A DNA stretch of 64,000 bases from positions 1-64,000 of the IMG/VR virus record IMGVR_UViG_3300005518_000017. One strand, 5' to 3'. The DNA comes from a virus. A program made the translations under genes and the position numbers. Shown here in pieces: positions 8,241 to 15,689 of the stretch. Every line of letters begins with the position of its first letter. Positions within the stretch are counted from its first letter, which is position 1. The notes below the pieces were generated by a model that was given only the letters and a program-made list of their open reading frames with translations, did not search any database and was not told the origin of the DNA.

Positions 8241-8477
8241 TCAATTGCAAGGGCTGTTCGATCCAAGAAAGCGCATTCGGACAAACTCGACGGCCTGACT
8301 CGACGCCGAGGTCTCATAATACATCCAGCCATCGGCAAAAATAGTCGTGTTCGTTGCCAATTCCCAGTGCTTCAGGTCCCGGCTTATTTCAAATCGCCAG
8401 CGGTCGCACGGATTGGTTTGAGACCAATATTGGATTTGATTTTCCGGCATCGAGGGACGACGAATTATGAATTTCAT
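8241..8477 (-). CDS. small unknown protein
   Basis: 78 residues; alternate start at Met9. The sequence (YWSQTNPCDRWRFEISRD, then LKHWELA) looks like a small beta-sheet domain rich in aromatic residues. There is no signal peptide or known motif. It is one of a string of short genes at 8.2-11.9 kb in the same direction. Confidence 0.55.
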   Translation of the reverse strand: MKFIIRRPSMPENQIQYWSQTNPCDRWRFEISRDLKHWELATNTTIFADGWMYYETSASSQAVEFVRMRFLGSNSPCN

Positions 8478-8502
8478 TTTGGGTCGCGTGCAGCCAAAAT
8501 TT

Positions 8503-8727
8503 TCAAATTAGCTCCGGGGCGAGAATTTCAACTTGCCATCTTATGCCCCGCTTAGAAGTGGAATAAAATAACTCATCTTGCGTAACGACATCTCCGACGT
8601 AAATCCGGTAAAAAGTATTTCCTAGACCGGCAGGGCGGATGGGAAAATGCGCCCGGTTCTCTAACTTCTCCAGCCGATACGCTGGGGCTGATGTCGCCCT
8701 AACTCGCCGAAAAATTGCTTTATACAC
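8503..8727 (-). CDS. small unknown basic protein
   Basis: 74 residues, basic N-terminus and a beta-rich middle (FYRIYVGDVV). It overlaps the gene upstream (8720..9211) by 8 bases, which supports co-translation. I do not recognise the family. Confidence 0.55.
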   Translation of the reverse strand: MYKAIFRRVRATSAPAYRLEKLENRAHFPIRPAGLGNTFYRIYVGDVVTQDELFYSTSKRGIRWQVEILAPELI

Positions 8728-9211
8728 GATCCGCTCCTTTCGGCGCGCGCGCCGTTAACGCGGATTCGGCGGCTTCGATCACCATGTCTTGCCCAGCAGC
8801 GGCGATATTGAGCAGCGCGAGACCCTCTTGTTTGCGCGCCTCGAACACCGTTCGCTCTGCCTTCCCGGCGGCGTTGGGCGGTTCCATTGCTTCGAGCCGG
8901 ATGAAACGGTCTTGAAGTCCCTGCCTTCGGGCGACGGCGCGGCGGTAGATTTTCTGAAGCTGGAGATAAGTTTTTTGGGACATCTTCGCCGTGACCTTTG
9001 CCTCGATTGGCTTCTTTTCCAGAGTGGAGACGAAAACTTTGCTCCGGGCGTCCCGAAAGACTTTGCGCATTCGGTTAGTCAGCTTTGCGCCGGGGGCAGT
9101 CAACATGGACGTGGCCACTTCGTAAGGCATTGTATCCCGCTCCGCCAGCCGGTATGTTGGGGTAGTGATTTCTGGCGTGTTTCTGATGTGTTCAATTTCT
9201 TCTTTTTTCAT
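8720..9211 (-). CDS. unknown helical protein
   Basis: 163 residues from the ATG at 9211 (MKKEEIEHIRNTPE). The frame also runs upstream to a TTG at 9346, but that extension is Cys-rich and unlike the rest. The protein is mostly charged alpha-helix with long Arg/Lys/Gln stretches at about 70-125, suggesting a coiled coil or nucleic-acid-binding helix bundle. It overlaps the following small gene. Confidence 0.6.
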   Translation of the reverse strand: MKKEEIEHIRNTPEITTPTYRLAERDTMPYEVATSMLTAPGAKLTNRMRKVFRDARSKVFVSTLEKKPIEAKVTAKMSQKTYLQLQKIYRRAVARRQGLQDRFIRLEAMEPPNAAGKAERTVFEARKQEGLALLNIAAAGQDMVIEAAESALTARAPKGADRV

Positions 9212-9385
9212 AGTTTTGTCATAATTACAGTTTGTTGTCAGTGACCCAGCGAATTCGCCGATGCCACAACAGCAGTGGCGCGGAAAAATGATCGGTATGC
9301 CCTTCAGTCGCCCATTTCGTAAGCAAACTGTATCATGCGCTGGCAATATTCCAACTTCTTTTTCTGATTGCGGGGGTTGATTTGC

Positions 9386-9481
9386 TCACGACAGCAATGC
9401 TTTCACGAAGCCGTAGACCAGCACGAGTGCCGAGCCGACGACGATTATAGTCATGTAGTCAAATGCTTGATTTGGTGTCAT
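9386..9481 (-). CDS. 31-residue single-pass membrane peptide
   Basis: ATG at 9481, TGA at 9386..9388. The product starts MTPNQAFDYMTIIVVGSALV and has one hydrophobic span of about 17 residues followed by a short Lys-containing tail. The clear membrane segment, and a position that fills an otherwise empty gap in a tightly packed series, support it. Below that, the 9212..9385 stretch holds only short open frames. Confidence 0.5.
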   Translation of the reverse strand: MTPNQAFDYMTIIVVGSALVLVYGFVKALLS

Positions 9482-9490
9482 ATTTTTAGT

Positions 9491-9784
9491 TTAGGTGCAA
9501 CAGCCGCAGCAAGGAGCATCCTCGCATCGGCCATTAGCGTTTTGAGTGATAACTGCGCCGGAAGAAAATCGAATTACTGAAAGCCCACGACGGGCTAGTC
9601 GGCGGTCGCTTTTGAGAACTTCAGAGGACGGGGGCCACGGATTGACATTTTCGCAATCAATCGCCGGACTACAATTGGCATGACGAGCGCGGCCTTTACG
9701 AAAGTAATCAATAGTCTCGCCGGGCACGATATCGCACCCACAGGTGAAACATTGGCCGGGATATTTAGCTGTCATCGTTTTCAT
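9491..9784 (-). CDS. small zinc-finger-like protein
   Basis: 97 residues from the ATG at 9784; a TTG at 9832 would add 16. An N-terminal FTCGCDIVPGETIDYF with a later RHANC forms a CxC/HxxxC zinc-binding arrangement like small treble-clef fingers. The C-terminus carries a second cysteine cluster (CEDAPCCGCCT) that could bind metal too. DNA or protein binding is likely; the partner is unknown. Confidence 0.6.
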   Translation of the reverse strand: MKTMTAKYPGQCFTCGCDIVPGETIDYFRKGRARHANCSPAIDCENVNPWPPSSEVLKSDRRLARRGLSVIRFSSGAVITQNANGRCEDAPCCGCCT

Positions 9785-9873
9785 ACCAATACTATCGGCT
9801 ATTTCGTTTAAATAATCAAGCTTTATTTTCAACTTTGTTTTCGGCTTTTTTCGTCGGTAAAACCATAGGGTTT

Positions 9874-10257
9874 TCAGTAGACATAGGTTATTTCAGTCGC
9901 GCGGGAATCAAAAAATTTAACGGCTCGCAATAGCCCATTGGCAGTCCAGCCGTTTTCAGGCGTCACGAATTTCCCAACCGGGCAAGGATCGGTCCGCTCA
10001 TTGTCCACGACTGACCACGTTCCGCCGTAACGGAAAAGAACGATGGCGTGAATACCGGTATGGTCCCGGTGCCGCCAACGGTAATGAATCACGTGTGCAG
10101 TGTATCCGCGCGACTCCAAATCAGATTCCACGGCCTTTGCGTAAATCGAACACTGGCCTTTGACCCGTGCGCCGGGATAGGAACGCCAATCAACAATATG
10201 ACACCAACTGGCCGAAGCCGATTGCACGAGCAATAAAAAGAGAATCAGTTTCTTCAT
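9874..10257 (-). CDS. secreted transglutaminase-like cysteine protein
   Basis: 127 residues. MKKLILFLLLVQSASAS is a clear signal peptide with cleavage expected around residue 17. The mature part has GQCSIYA (Cys36), GIHAIVLF (His70) and SVVDNE (Asp85), the Cys-His-Asp order of transglutaminase-like cysteine peptidases. It should work in the periplasm or outside. Phage homologues are rare, so envelope modification or protection of the infected cell are guesses. The ATG overlaps the stop of the gene at 10254..10457. Confidence 0.65.
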   Translation of the reverse strand: MKKLILFLLLVQSASASWCHIVDWRSYPGARVKGQCSIYAKAVESDLESRGYTAHVIHYRWRHRDHTGIHAIVLFRYGGTWSVVDNERTDPCPVGKFVTPENGWTANGLLRAVKFFDSRATEITYVY

Positions 10258-10457
10258 ATAGAAATCTCGTGCTTGGCCCGTTCGGCGAGCCGCGAGTTCA
10301 ATTCTTTTTCCGCTTCAGCGTAGGTCTCGAACGGCATGGAGATAGGATACTTCCCGCCGTGGTATCGGCTATCTCGAAAGACTAATCGCCATTTCAGATT
10401 ACAATTACCAAAAACGCCGGGGGCGTTCGGAAGTATTTGCGAATTGGCGAGTATCAT
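10254..10457 (-). CDS. small unknown protein
   Basis: 67 residues; mixed fold, with a C-terminal helix (YAEAEKELNSRLAERAKHE). Both ends overlap neighbours by ATGA, so it belongs to a coupled series with 10454..10630 and 9874..10257. No recognised family. Confidence 0.6.
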   Translation of the reverse strand: MILANSQILPNAPGVFGNCNLKWRLVFRDSRYHGGKYPISMPFETYAEAEKELNSRLAERAKHEISI

Positions 10458-10630
10458 ACTGTCGGTCTGGTGTTACTTCGTCGGGCAGTCACCACCACGT
10501 CCCATCTATCCGGGCGAAAGTAAAAGTTGAAAATTCTGCGCGCCTCCGCGATGGCCGCTGCTTCATCCTCGGCCCAGAGTGTGAGCCACGACGTATTGCC
10601 GTCAATAATTATGTCCCACGCGGGTTTCAT
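10454..10630 (-). CDS. 58-residue unknown protein
   Basis: ATG at 10630, TGA at 10454..10456 overlapping the next ATG. The product begins MKPAWDIIIDGNTSWLTLW and continues with a helix EDEAAAIAEARRIF, then FYFRPDRWDVVV. This beta-alpha-beta pattern resembles small phage proteins of the DUF1508 or WGR size class, but no confident match can be made. The precise overlap is the main support. Confidence 0.55.
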   Translation of the reverse strand: MKPAWDIIIDGNTSWLTLWAEDEAAAIAEARRIFNFYFRPDRWDVVVTARRSNTRPTV

Positions 10631-10816
10631 ATCAATCTGACAATATTATCGTCAGGACGTTCAAAGACTTTAGGACTTTTTCTTAGCCCCCCGGATTCGC
10701 CGCAGCCGCAATCGAGAACGGAGGCGGGAGCGACACCGTGGGCCAATTATGCGCTCAGTGGCGGCGCAAAAAGGAACGACGGTCTGATCCCCGAAATATT
10801 GAAGTTCGAGGGAGGG

Positions 10817-11149
10817 CTAGAACGGTGAAAAAAATCGCCGGTCATGTATCATTCCACGCAACCGCCGAGACTGATTCTCCCTCCAAGTGCTTAATTCCTG
10901 TGCATCCTGTGTATTGGTATTCGCCGGACCGGTATCAAGACGCGGAGCAGAACATTGGCACTTACTGCTAAAAGTCTCGCCCGGCATCAAGCCACGCAGC
11001 CGTTTGCATTTTACCGTTTCGTTGATTACTCTGGGCGGCGGACCCTGCGGAGAAACCCCGTCCCATCTGTAAGGGTCACTCGGTTTTTCCTCAAAAATCG
11101 TTCCGAACCCACCGCCGACGAATATATACCTACGCTCAAACTCTCGCAT
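10817..11149 (-). CDS. unknown protein
   Basis: 110 residues. It begins MREFERRYIFVGGGFGTIFEE, contains a CKRLRG...SKCQCSA cysteine group near the middle and ends in a basic region. It overlaps the upstream gene by 14 bases. Codon content is plausible but no family is recognised. The 187 bases after it (10631..10816) hold no gene I can support. Confidence 0.45.
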   Translation of the reverse strand: MREFERRYIFVGGGFGTIFEEKPSDPYRWDGVSPQGPPPRVINETVKCKRLRGLMPGETFSSKCQCSAPRLDTGPANTNTQDAQELSTWRENQSRRLRGMIHDRRFFSPF

Positions 11150-11366
11150 TTACATTCGCATTTTCATTTAACCTAGTTAGTTTCCAGCCCGCCAGTTTGC
11201 AAGCGGACTTTACTTCTTCAAACGTTCTACCGAAAAATCTATCCCGCAATATCGGCGCGCAAGCCATCACTATGCCGTCCTGCCGGACCACCAATCCCGC
11301 GCAGAACATTCGAGATTCGACTTGATACACCGAGGGCGCAACGTAGCGGTTGGCCGGGGATTTCAT
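11136..11366 (-). CDS. small unknown protein
   Basis: 76 residues from the ATG at 11366, which overlaps the TGA of the upstream small gene (ATGA). The core (MFCAGLVVRQDGIVMACAPI, then FEEVKSACKLAGWKL) looks like a beta-hairpin followed by a helix. A longer start at 11399 adds 11 residues but breaks the overlap. Confidence 0.6.
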   Translation of the reverse strand: MKSPANRYVAPSVYQVESRMFCAGLVVRQDGIVMACAPILRDRFFGRTFEEVKSACKLAGWKLTRLNENANVNARV

Positions 11367-11521
11367 AGCCCGGCTTTGTCTTTTGCTTTGACAACACAAT
11401 TCCGGACTTCCTCGAACCGCAAATAAATTTCTCGCAGACTGGACGAAGAACGGTCGAGATAAGGAAAGTCCTGCCGTAATTTGTCCAAAGAAATTGCTTT
11501 ATACGGCACCGGGCCGGGCAT
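11363..11521 (-). CDS. 52-residue unknown protein
   Basis: ATG at 11521, TGA at 11363..11365 in an ATGA overlap with the next gene. The product is mostly helical: MPGPVPYKAISLDKLRQDF, then REIYLRFEEVRNCVVKAKDK. It overlaps the end of the upstream 42-residue gene by 23 bases. The coupled junctions on both sides support it. Confidence 0.55.
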   Translation of the reverse strand: MPGPVPYKAISLDKLRQDFPYLDRSSSSLREIYLRFEEVRNCVVKAKDKAGL

Positions 11522-11627
11522 CACGACCTTTAAGTTCGCGAAAAAACGATGATATTTTGGTTTCGTATTCGCACTTAACTTTAGCCGCTACCGCGTCGTA
11601 TTCCTCCTGTGTGAGCAAATACTGCAT
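11499..11627 (-). CDS. 42-residue unknown protein
   Basis: ATG at 11627, TAA at 11499..11501. The product is MQYLLTQEEYDAVAAKVKCE followed by a charged helix, looking like a tiny helical regulatory protein. It starts one base after the stop of 11629..11844. Small early phage proteins of the LTQEEYDAL type are common, but no function is known. Confidence 0.5.
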   Translation of the reverse strand: MQYLLTQEEYDAVAAKVKCEYETKISSFFRELKGRDARPGAV

Positions 11628-11628
11628 A

Positions 11629-11844
11629 TCAGTCCAGCGGCTTTGTGGCCCCAGACGGAACGCCGTAGAACTTGCGCTGGCGACCGGGGCTTATTCGGAT
11701 GAATCCATCGTCGTTTTTCGGAAACCGGATGGCTTCAAAATTACGCTTCCAATTAGCGTCGTGCCTGTATCTTGGGCTGTCGCCTTTGCCCGCGCCGGAG
11801 GAACCTATTCCCATATCGCGATTTGTTCCTGAGTGTTTTGGCAT
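11629..11844 (-). CDS. small conserved-type phage protein (GKGDSPR motif)
   Basis: 71 residues. The segment GSSGAGKGDSPRYRHDANWK with a following FEAIRFPK resembles a widespread family of tiny tailed-phage proteins built on a GKGDxPR core. It has no known biochemical role. It lies in the coupled early series. Confidence 0.6.
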   Translation of the reverse strand: MPKHSGTNRDMGIGSSGAGKGDSPRYRHDANWKRNFEAIRFPKNDDGFIRISPGRQRKFYGVPSGATKPLD

Positions 11845-11846
11845 AA

Positions 11847-12089
11847 CTAATTATAGACCGGTGACCATTGCAGCTTTGCGGTTACCTTCCCAACATGAGC
11901 ATCGGGGCGAAGAATGTATAGACTTCCATCAATCAGGGATATAACCCTTCGGTTATCTAACTTTGTCCCGGCGTAGCAAATCATCAGCATCCCGGCGAAA
12001 GAAAAAATGTCACCGATTTCTATTTTATCGGCGTCTGTAAATTTTTCTTCTGGTAAAATTGGAATTTTTTCGACGTGTATTATAGGCAT
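11847..12089 (-). CDS. small unknown protein
   Basis: 80 residues from the ATG at 12089 (MPIIHVEKIPILPEEK). A beta-rich domain with a hydrophobic FAGMLMICY stretch. Earlier starts in the same frame run back into the Nudix gene and are rejected. Family unknown. Confidence 0.55.
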   Translation of the reverse strand: MPIIHVEKIPILPEEKFTDADKIEIGDIFSFAGMLMICYAGTKLDNRRVISLIDGSLYILRPDAHVGKVTAKLQWSPVYN

Positions 12090-12103
12090 TACGATTCTGC
12101 TTT

Positions 12104-12706
12104 CTAATTTTTGGTTTTCGGCCCGGCGATGAATTTTAAAATCCGTCGCAGCACGCCGGAGTCTGCGCTGCATTTGTCCACCTTGTCCACACCCCACACT
12201 TTCACGTCTTCTTCGACTTTAGACGCCATGACTTCAAGTTGCTGCTTCATCCCGAAGTGTTGCGCGCGCGGCATCAGCCCGCAGTGGGAAAACGGTTTTC
12301 CCATTGTCATTTCGCCGCAGTCGGCGGAGATTGCAAGGGGAATAATCCAGCGCAGATTGTCGATTACGTTCGATACCTGCGACAGCGAAGCCAGATCGAC
12401 GACGAAAATTTCTTCCTCGGTCACTGTTTCCACGGTGCCGAACGCCTCGTGAAACGCCCGAAAAAAGTAAACTGTGGCATCCGGCAGCACCATCGTAAAG
12501 AAGTGATCCCATAAATCCAGTTCCGTGCGCACCCCAGTTTCTTCCAAAAATTCGCGGACCATTGCTTGCTTTGGTTTTTCGCCCCGCTCGATACTTCCGC
12601 CCATTCCGTTAAGTTTCCCCGCCTGCCAGTCCGGCTTAATCTTCTTGATCAAGACCACCTTGGTCTTTTCGGGGTTAAATAGAAATCCAACTACATAGTG
12701 CTGCAT
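12104..12706 (-). CDS. Nudix hydrolase
   Basis: 200 residues from the ATG at 12706. The Nudix box is complete and in the right spacing: G37 x5 E43 x7 R51-E52 FL E55-E56 T G58. This predicts a metal-dependent pyrophosphohydrolase acting on a nucleoside diphosphate derivative. The C-terminal 70 residues extend beyond the usual fold and are less typical. A GTG at 12760, directly after the upstream TGA, could add 18 residues. It fits the nucleotide genes at 6.2-8.2 kb. Confidence 0.85.
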   Translation of the reverse strand: MQHYVVGFLFNPEKTKVVLIKKIKPDWQAGKLNGMGGSIERGEKPKQAMVREFLEETGVRTELDLWDHFFTMVLPDATVYFFRAFHEAFGTVETVTEEEIFVVDLASLSQVSNVIDNLRWIIPLAISADCGEMTMGKPFSHCGLMPRAQHFGMKQQLEVMASKVEEDVKVWGVDKVDKCSADSGVLRRILKFIAGPKTKN

Positions 12707-12760
12707 ACTATTTAAAATTGAGATTAGCAAATTCTCCAAAGAGGCGGATTGCGGCGGCAC

Positions 12761-13135
12761 TCATTGTGGTTGAGTAGATTGCACGCGGCGGGCCTCAAGT
12801 TCTGCCTTCTCTTCTGCCTGCACATGAGCAACGCGCGAAAGAAGTCCTTTAACGCCTTGGACTAGCGGAATGAATTCGTGCTGGAGCACGACCCAACTGC
12901 CCAGCAACTCGGCGGCGTGATTGTATAGCTCGTTCCGAATAAAGCCCTCCAGCCCTTGCTGCTCGGCATCGCCGGTCTTTGTGCGGATGACCTGCGACTT
13001 CAAGTCGCGAAGCTTGTGAATGGCTTGCTGAAGATTTCCGACCAACGGAAAGGTTAATGGAGATATCGAAGGCAGTTCTCCAACGGGTTGATCGACGACA
13101 ATTGGTGTTATTGGTGACTTTGTGTTTTTACTCAT
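12761..13135 (-). CDS. unknown helical protein
   Basis: 124 residues from the ATG at 13135 (MSKNTKSPITP). After a Pro-rich start come long amphipathic helices (QQAIHKLRDLKSQVI, then a C-terminal AEEKAELEARR), suggesting a coiled-coil protein. Its TGA directly precedes the possible GTG of the Nudix gene. No motif recognised. Confidence 0.55.
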   Translation of the reverse strand: MSKNTKSPITPIVVDQPVGELPSISPLTFPLVGNLQQAIHKLRDLKSQVIRTKTGDAEQQGLEGFIRNELYNHAAELLGSWVVLQHEFIPLVQGVKGLLSRVAHVQAEEKAELEARRVQSTQPQ

Positions 13136-13199
13136 TGCCACAGACTTTAGCACTTCTTTGCGCGAGTCACAACAACTTTTTAATTTTTCTTTTCGCGGG

Positions 13200-13871
13200 T
13201 CAGTGTTCGTCGTTATCGTGAGGATTCTCCGCCGATTTCTTTTCGTTAGCTAACGCTTGACCTTGCGCCAACTGGGCATCGAAAAGCCGGGCGCGAATGG
13301 AATTCGAGGAGTTAGCGGCGGTCATCGCTTGGGCTAATTTCATATGCAGGTCTGCCGCGCTGATGCTATCGTCACCGTCTTCTTTTCGACGCGCCCTCTC
13401 TGGTGCAGTATCATTGAGCGCCGCATAAGACATCGCCGCCATTTTTTCCAATGCTGACGCCAAATCCGCAAGTGCCCTTGTGGACATACCCCCTCGCATT
13501 ACTTCACCACTCTTCAAATGAATTTTCTCAGGATTTATGAACTGATCTCTAAATTCCTGAGCCGTGAATCCGGTTAACTCAGTCACTACTCGCTCAAGTT
13601 GCATTCGGAATCGATGCGCGAGGACAAAATTCAAAGCGCGATTGCACGCGCGTTCCACATCACCGGGCCGCGTCGATTTTCGCAATTCAATAATTGGCTT
13701 AATCCGAGTAATCCAGCCGTCTGTATCGGCAATCTCAAGCACTTGCTCTGGCCGAATGTTCAGTGCCATTGCAGTTCGTTCCAAGTCCCCGGCGAAAGAA
13801 GCGTAAACCAGAAAAGCTTGAGCACGGTCAAAAGTCTGCGGGAGTAAATTATTGGGCGTTGGTAGTGGCAT
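13200..13871 (-). CDS. HTH-containing protein, candidate terminase small subunit
   Basis: 223 residues from the ATG at 13871. The first 60 residues contain RAQAFLVYASFAGDLERTA and LNIRPEQVLEIADTDGW, a helix-turn-helix pattern common in terminase small subunits. The middle is helical and the C-terminus is an Asn/Lys-rich tail. The large terminase is 10 kb away in the opposite direction, so the small-subunit assignment rests only on the N-terminal pattern. A DNA-binding regulator is the alternative. A GC-rich snapback at 13905..13929 lies upstream of its start. Confidence 0.55.
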   Translation of the reverse strand: MPLPTPNNLLPQTFDRAQAFLVYASFAGDLERTAMALNIRPEQVLEIADTDGWITRIKPIIELRKSTRPGDVERACNRALNFVLAHRFRMQLERVVTELTGFTAQEFRDQFINPEKIHLKSGEVMRGGMSTRALADLASALEKMAAMSYAALNDTAPERARRKEDGDDSISAADLHMKLAQAMTAANSSNSIRARLFDAQLAQGQALANEKKSAENPHDNDEH

Positions 13872-13932
13872 ATTTTTGTAGATATTGTACTTCAAAAGAA
13901 TCCTGAAAACCCCCAAGGGGGGCCCCCCCATG

Positions 13933-14091
13933 TTACACGTTAATTGAACCGATGTCCCTCCGCCATTCCAGCCGTTTCTGCTGCCGCCGTTCGGACTTGG
14001 CGAGCCGGGCTAGTCGTTTAACTTCTTTGGGCTGTTCCCGAAAAAGTAATTCATCTGGGTCGTATTTAGGTGCCGGGGGTCCCTTTTTCAT
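13933..14091 (-). CDS. 52-residue basic protein
   Basis: ATG at 14091, TAA at 13933..13935. The product begins MKKGPPAPKYDPDELLFREQ and ends in a strongly basic helix (RLARLAKSERRQQKRLEW). A CACTATT element (14098..14104) ends 6 bases before the ATG, as at other phage gene starts. It is probably nucleic-acid binding; function unknown. Confidence 0.6.
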   Translation of the reverse strand: MKKGPPAPKYDPDELLFREQPKEVKRLARLAKSERRQQKRLEWRRDIGSINV

Positions 14092-14199
14092 CTATTTAAT
14101 AGTGTATTCAAAGGCACGAAAAAGATGAATTATTTTTCACTTTTCGCTTGAGTATTTCGCCGGTTTAACCAAAACAGCACCAGCACGCACCTTTTTTTT

Positions 14200-14859
14200 T
14201 TACACATCGAAGGTCCAAATTTCTTTTTCCCGGACCGGGTCAAAACCTCGGCGCCCAAAGCCGGAATTGTGCAACTCTTCGCGGACGGCGTCCCACCATT
14301 TCAACGGGTCAGCACCCACATGCCGCAATATCTCCAGAACGGTTAGGCTTACCGTGGCTTCGCCGGGATGACATTTAGCCCAATCGTCGATGACCTTAGT
14401 CATACGGTAAAGAAACTCGGTTATAGTAAACCGGCGGTCTAAATCTGGACGAAGGGCTTTCTTGCTGCGTAAGAACTTTCGTAGACGAAAAATTGTGTTG
14501 GGATGGCCGTTACCGTCGTGCCGCATTTGATCCAGCCGGGCCGTAGCCTCTTCAACTGTGAGACGGGGCCGGGGCCGGGGCCCCTTACGCTCCAATTCTG
14601 GCGGTAGCATCCCAGCAGCGCGAAGAAATCGGCGCAGGTTACAGATTTGAGACGGGCACCCGCGAGTATCGAGGAGATGCTTCAGCTTGGCTATTTTCAC
14701 TTCCACCGAGGCCGCAACAGAACGTTTTTCAAGTTCTGGGGGCAATACGCCCTCGAATCGCAGCGCACGCCGCAAGAGGCAAATCCGGGACGGATCGCCG
14801 TTAGATTTCAGTAATTCAGTCAGCTTGGCTATTCGTTGTTCAGTAGTGTGTGGTTTCAT
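14200..14859 (-). CDS. triple-repeat protein beside the divergence region
   Basis: 219 residues containing three imperfect copies of a motif of about 38 residues: RIAKLTELLKSNGDPSRICL (starting about 9), KIAKLKHLLDTRGCPSQICN (about 55) and ARLDQMRHDGNGHPNTIFRL (about 112). Each is followed by LRRxLR and PxLxR. The copies are helix-loop-helix-like and basic, so tandem DNA-binding modules are plausible. It is the first leftward gene from the repeat-rich region at 14.88-15.86 kb, fitting a role in binding those repeats. No known family is recognised. Confidence 0.65.
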   Translation of the reverse strand: MKPHTTEQRIAKLTELLKSNGDPSRICLLRRALRFEGVLPPELEKRSVAASVEVKIAKLKHLLDTRGCPSQICNLRRFLRAAGMLPPELERKGPRPRPRLTVEEATARLDQMRHDGNGHPNTIFRLRKFLRSKKALRPDLDRRFTITEFLYRMTKVIDDWAKCHPGEATVSLTVLEILRHVGADPLKWWDAVREELHNSGFGRRGFDPVREKEIWTFDV

Positions 14860-14881
14860 GGTAATGAGTGTAGCCGATTAG

Positions 14882-14962
14882 GCGGTTCGGCACAACAACA
14901 ATTTATTTGCGGTTCGTCACAACAACAATTTATTTGCGGTTCGTCACAACAACAATTTATTT
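14882..14962. repeat. three tandem 27-bp direct repeats
   Basis: Copies at 14882-14908, 14909-14935 and 14936-14962, each GCGGTTCG-(G/T)-CACAACAACA followed by ATTTATTT. The third copy runs into the left arm of the large inverted repeat. No spacers separate them, so this is not a CRISPR array; iteron-like protein binding sites are more likely. Confidence 0.9.
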
Positions 14963-15122
14963 AACATTGATTGATGGTATGCCTTTTTGATAAACCCCTA
15001 CTTGGCCCTCCATATAGTTCATACCCCCTCCCCCCTCTAGTATACTATATATTCTAATTCTATCCCTTTTCAAAAAACACATACCATCAATCAATGTTAA
15101 ATAAATTGTTGTTGTGACGAAC
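14939..15122. repeat. 43-bp perfect inverted repeat around a 98-bp A/T-rich centre
   Basis: The left arm 14939-14981 and right arm 15080-15122 are exact reverse complements; pairing continues imperfectly further out. The centre contains TAGTATACTATATATTC and pyrimidine tracts, a region easy to melt. Minus-strand TTGAAA followed 18 bases later by TATAGT inside it could be a promoter. Confidence 0.9.
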
Positions 15123-15132
15123 TGCAACCGCG

Positions 15133-15167
15133 CGTAGCCGAATTTTTGTCGGCAATCGGCGGCGGAG
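15133..15167. repeat. 35-bp non-coding copy of kinase-gene sequence
   Basis: Identical over 35 bases to the reverse complement of 7244..7278. No open frame uses it here. It is flanked by related AACCGCGC-type direct repeats at about 15126 and 15176. Confidence 0.85.
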
Positions 15168-15238
15168 ACGAACCACAACCGCGCACAGCCACTTTTTCGT
15201 AGCGCCGGACTGCACGCTGCCTAATACTACACTAACTT

Positions 15239-15392
15239 AGTTGGAATTCTTATATTTAATAGTTGACTATCTAGTCAACTATTAAGCGAATCGAATCGAG
15301 GAGTTGGGTGTATATAGTTGGAATTCTTATATTTAATAGTTGACTATCTAGTCAACTATTAAGCGGATCGAATCGAGGAGTTGGGTGTATAC
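15239..15392. repeat. two 77-bp tandem repeats with internal 30-bp palindromes
   Basis: Copies 15239-15315 and 15316-15392 differ at only a couple of positions. Each contains the palindrome TTAATAGTTGACTA-TC-TAGTCAACTATTAA (15256-15285 and 15333-15362) and ends with a TTGGGTGTAT half-site. Dimeric protein binding sites are the natural reading. Confidence 0.9.
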
Positions 15393-15428
15393 ACCCAATG
15401 TTTTTACGAGTTGGGTGTATACACCCAA
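15381..15428. repeat. two 18-bp perfect palindromes TTGGGTGTATACACCCAA
   Basis: Copies at 15381-15398 and 15411-15428, spaced 30 bp apart (about three helical turns), plus a half-site at 15304-15313 spaced 77 bp from the first. The regular spacing suggests operators for a dimeric regulator binding one helix face. Confidence 0.85.
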
Positions 15429-15430
15429 CC

Positions 15431-15512
15431 CCTCAGGTAGGCAATATTTGCCGAGCATCTCGATATAAGGTCTAATGGTTGAATGCTCGGCAAGACTTGC
15501 CTACTTTTGAGG
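15431..15512. other. long two-part hairpin
   Basis: GTAGGCAA-TATT-TGCCGAGCAT (15437-15458) and ATGCTCGGCA-AGAC-TTGCCTAC (15483-15504) pair as a stem with a symmetrical internal bulge. CCTCA/TGAGG extends it outward. The loop is about 24 bases. It could be a structured RNA, a terminator (TTTT follows the right arm), or a recombination or replication site. Confidence 0.6.
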
Positions 15513-15689
15513 TCTAACTAGGCAAAATAAGGTCGAAACGGCGTGCCGACGACCTGCCGTGACGACGGTTCGGCGTTGCGCCGCGCGGGCGAGGCGGTTA
15601 GGCGTTATCGTTAAAGCCATGTGGGGGATTTTGCGCGGCGAGGGCCGCTTAGCACTCAAAGGCGGGAATAAAAAATTGGGATCGGGCTT

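Noticed and set aside
10631-10816. Small open frames between two early genes
   Set aside because: The minus-strand frame reads VLDCGCGESGGLRKSPKVFE and overlaps the next ATG, but its only start would be a TTG and the other strand is also open, so I could not support either.
14882-14962. CRISPR-like array
   Set aside because: The three 27-bp repeats are directly joined with no spacers and no cas genes are present; the DUF2800/Cas4-like nuclease at 1920 is a phage recombination-type enzyme.
14957-15178. 73-residue minus-strand frame across the inverted repeat
   Set aside because: It runs through both arms of the repeat and through the 35-bp kinase-derived copy, with no plausible start signal.
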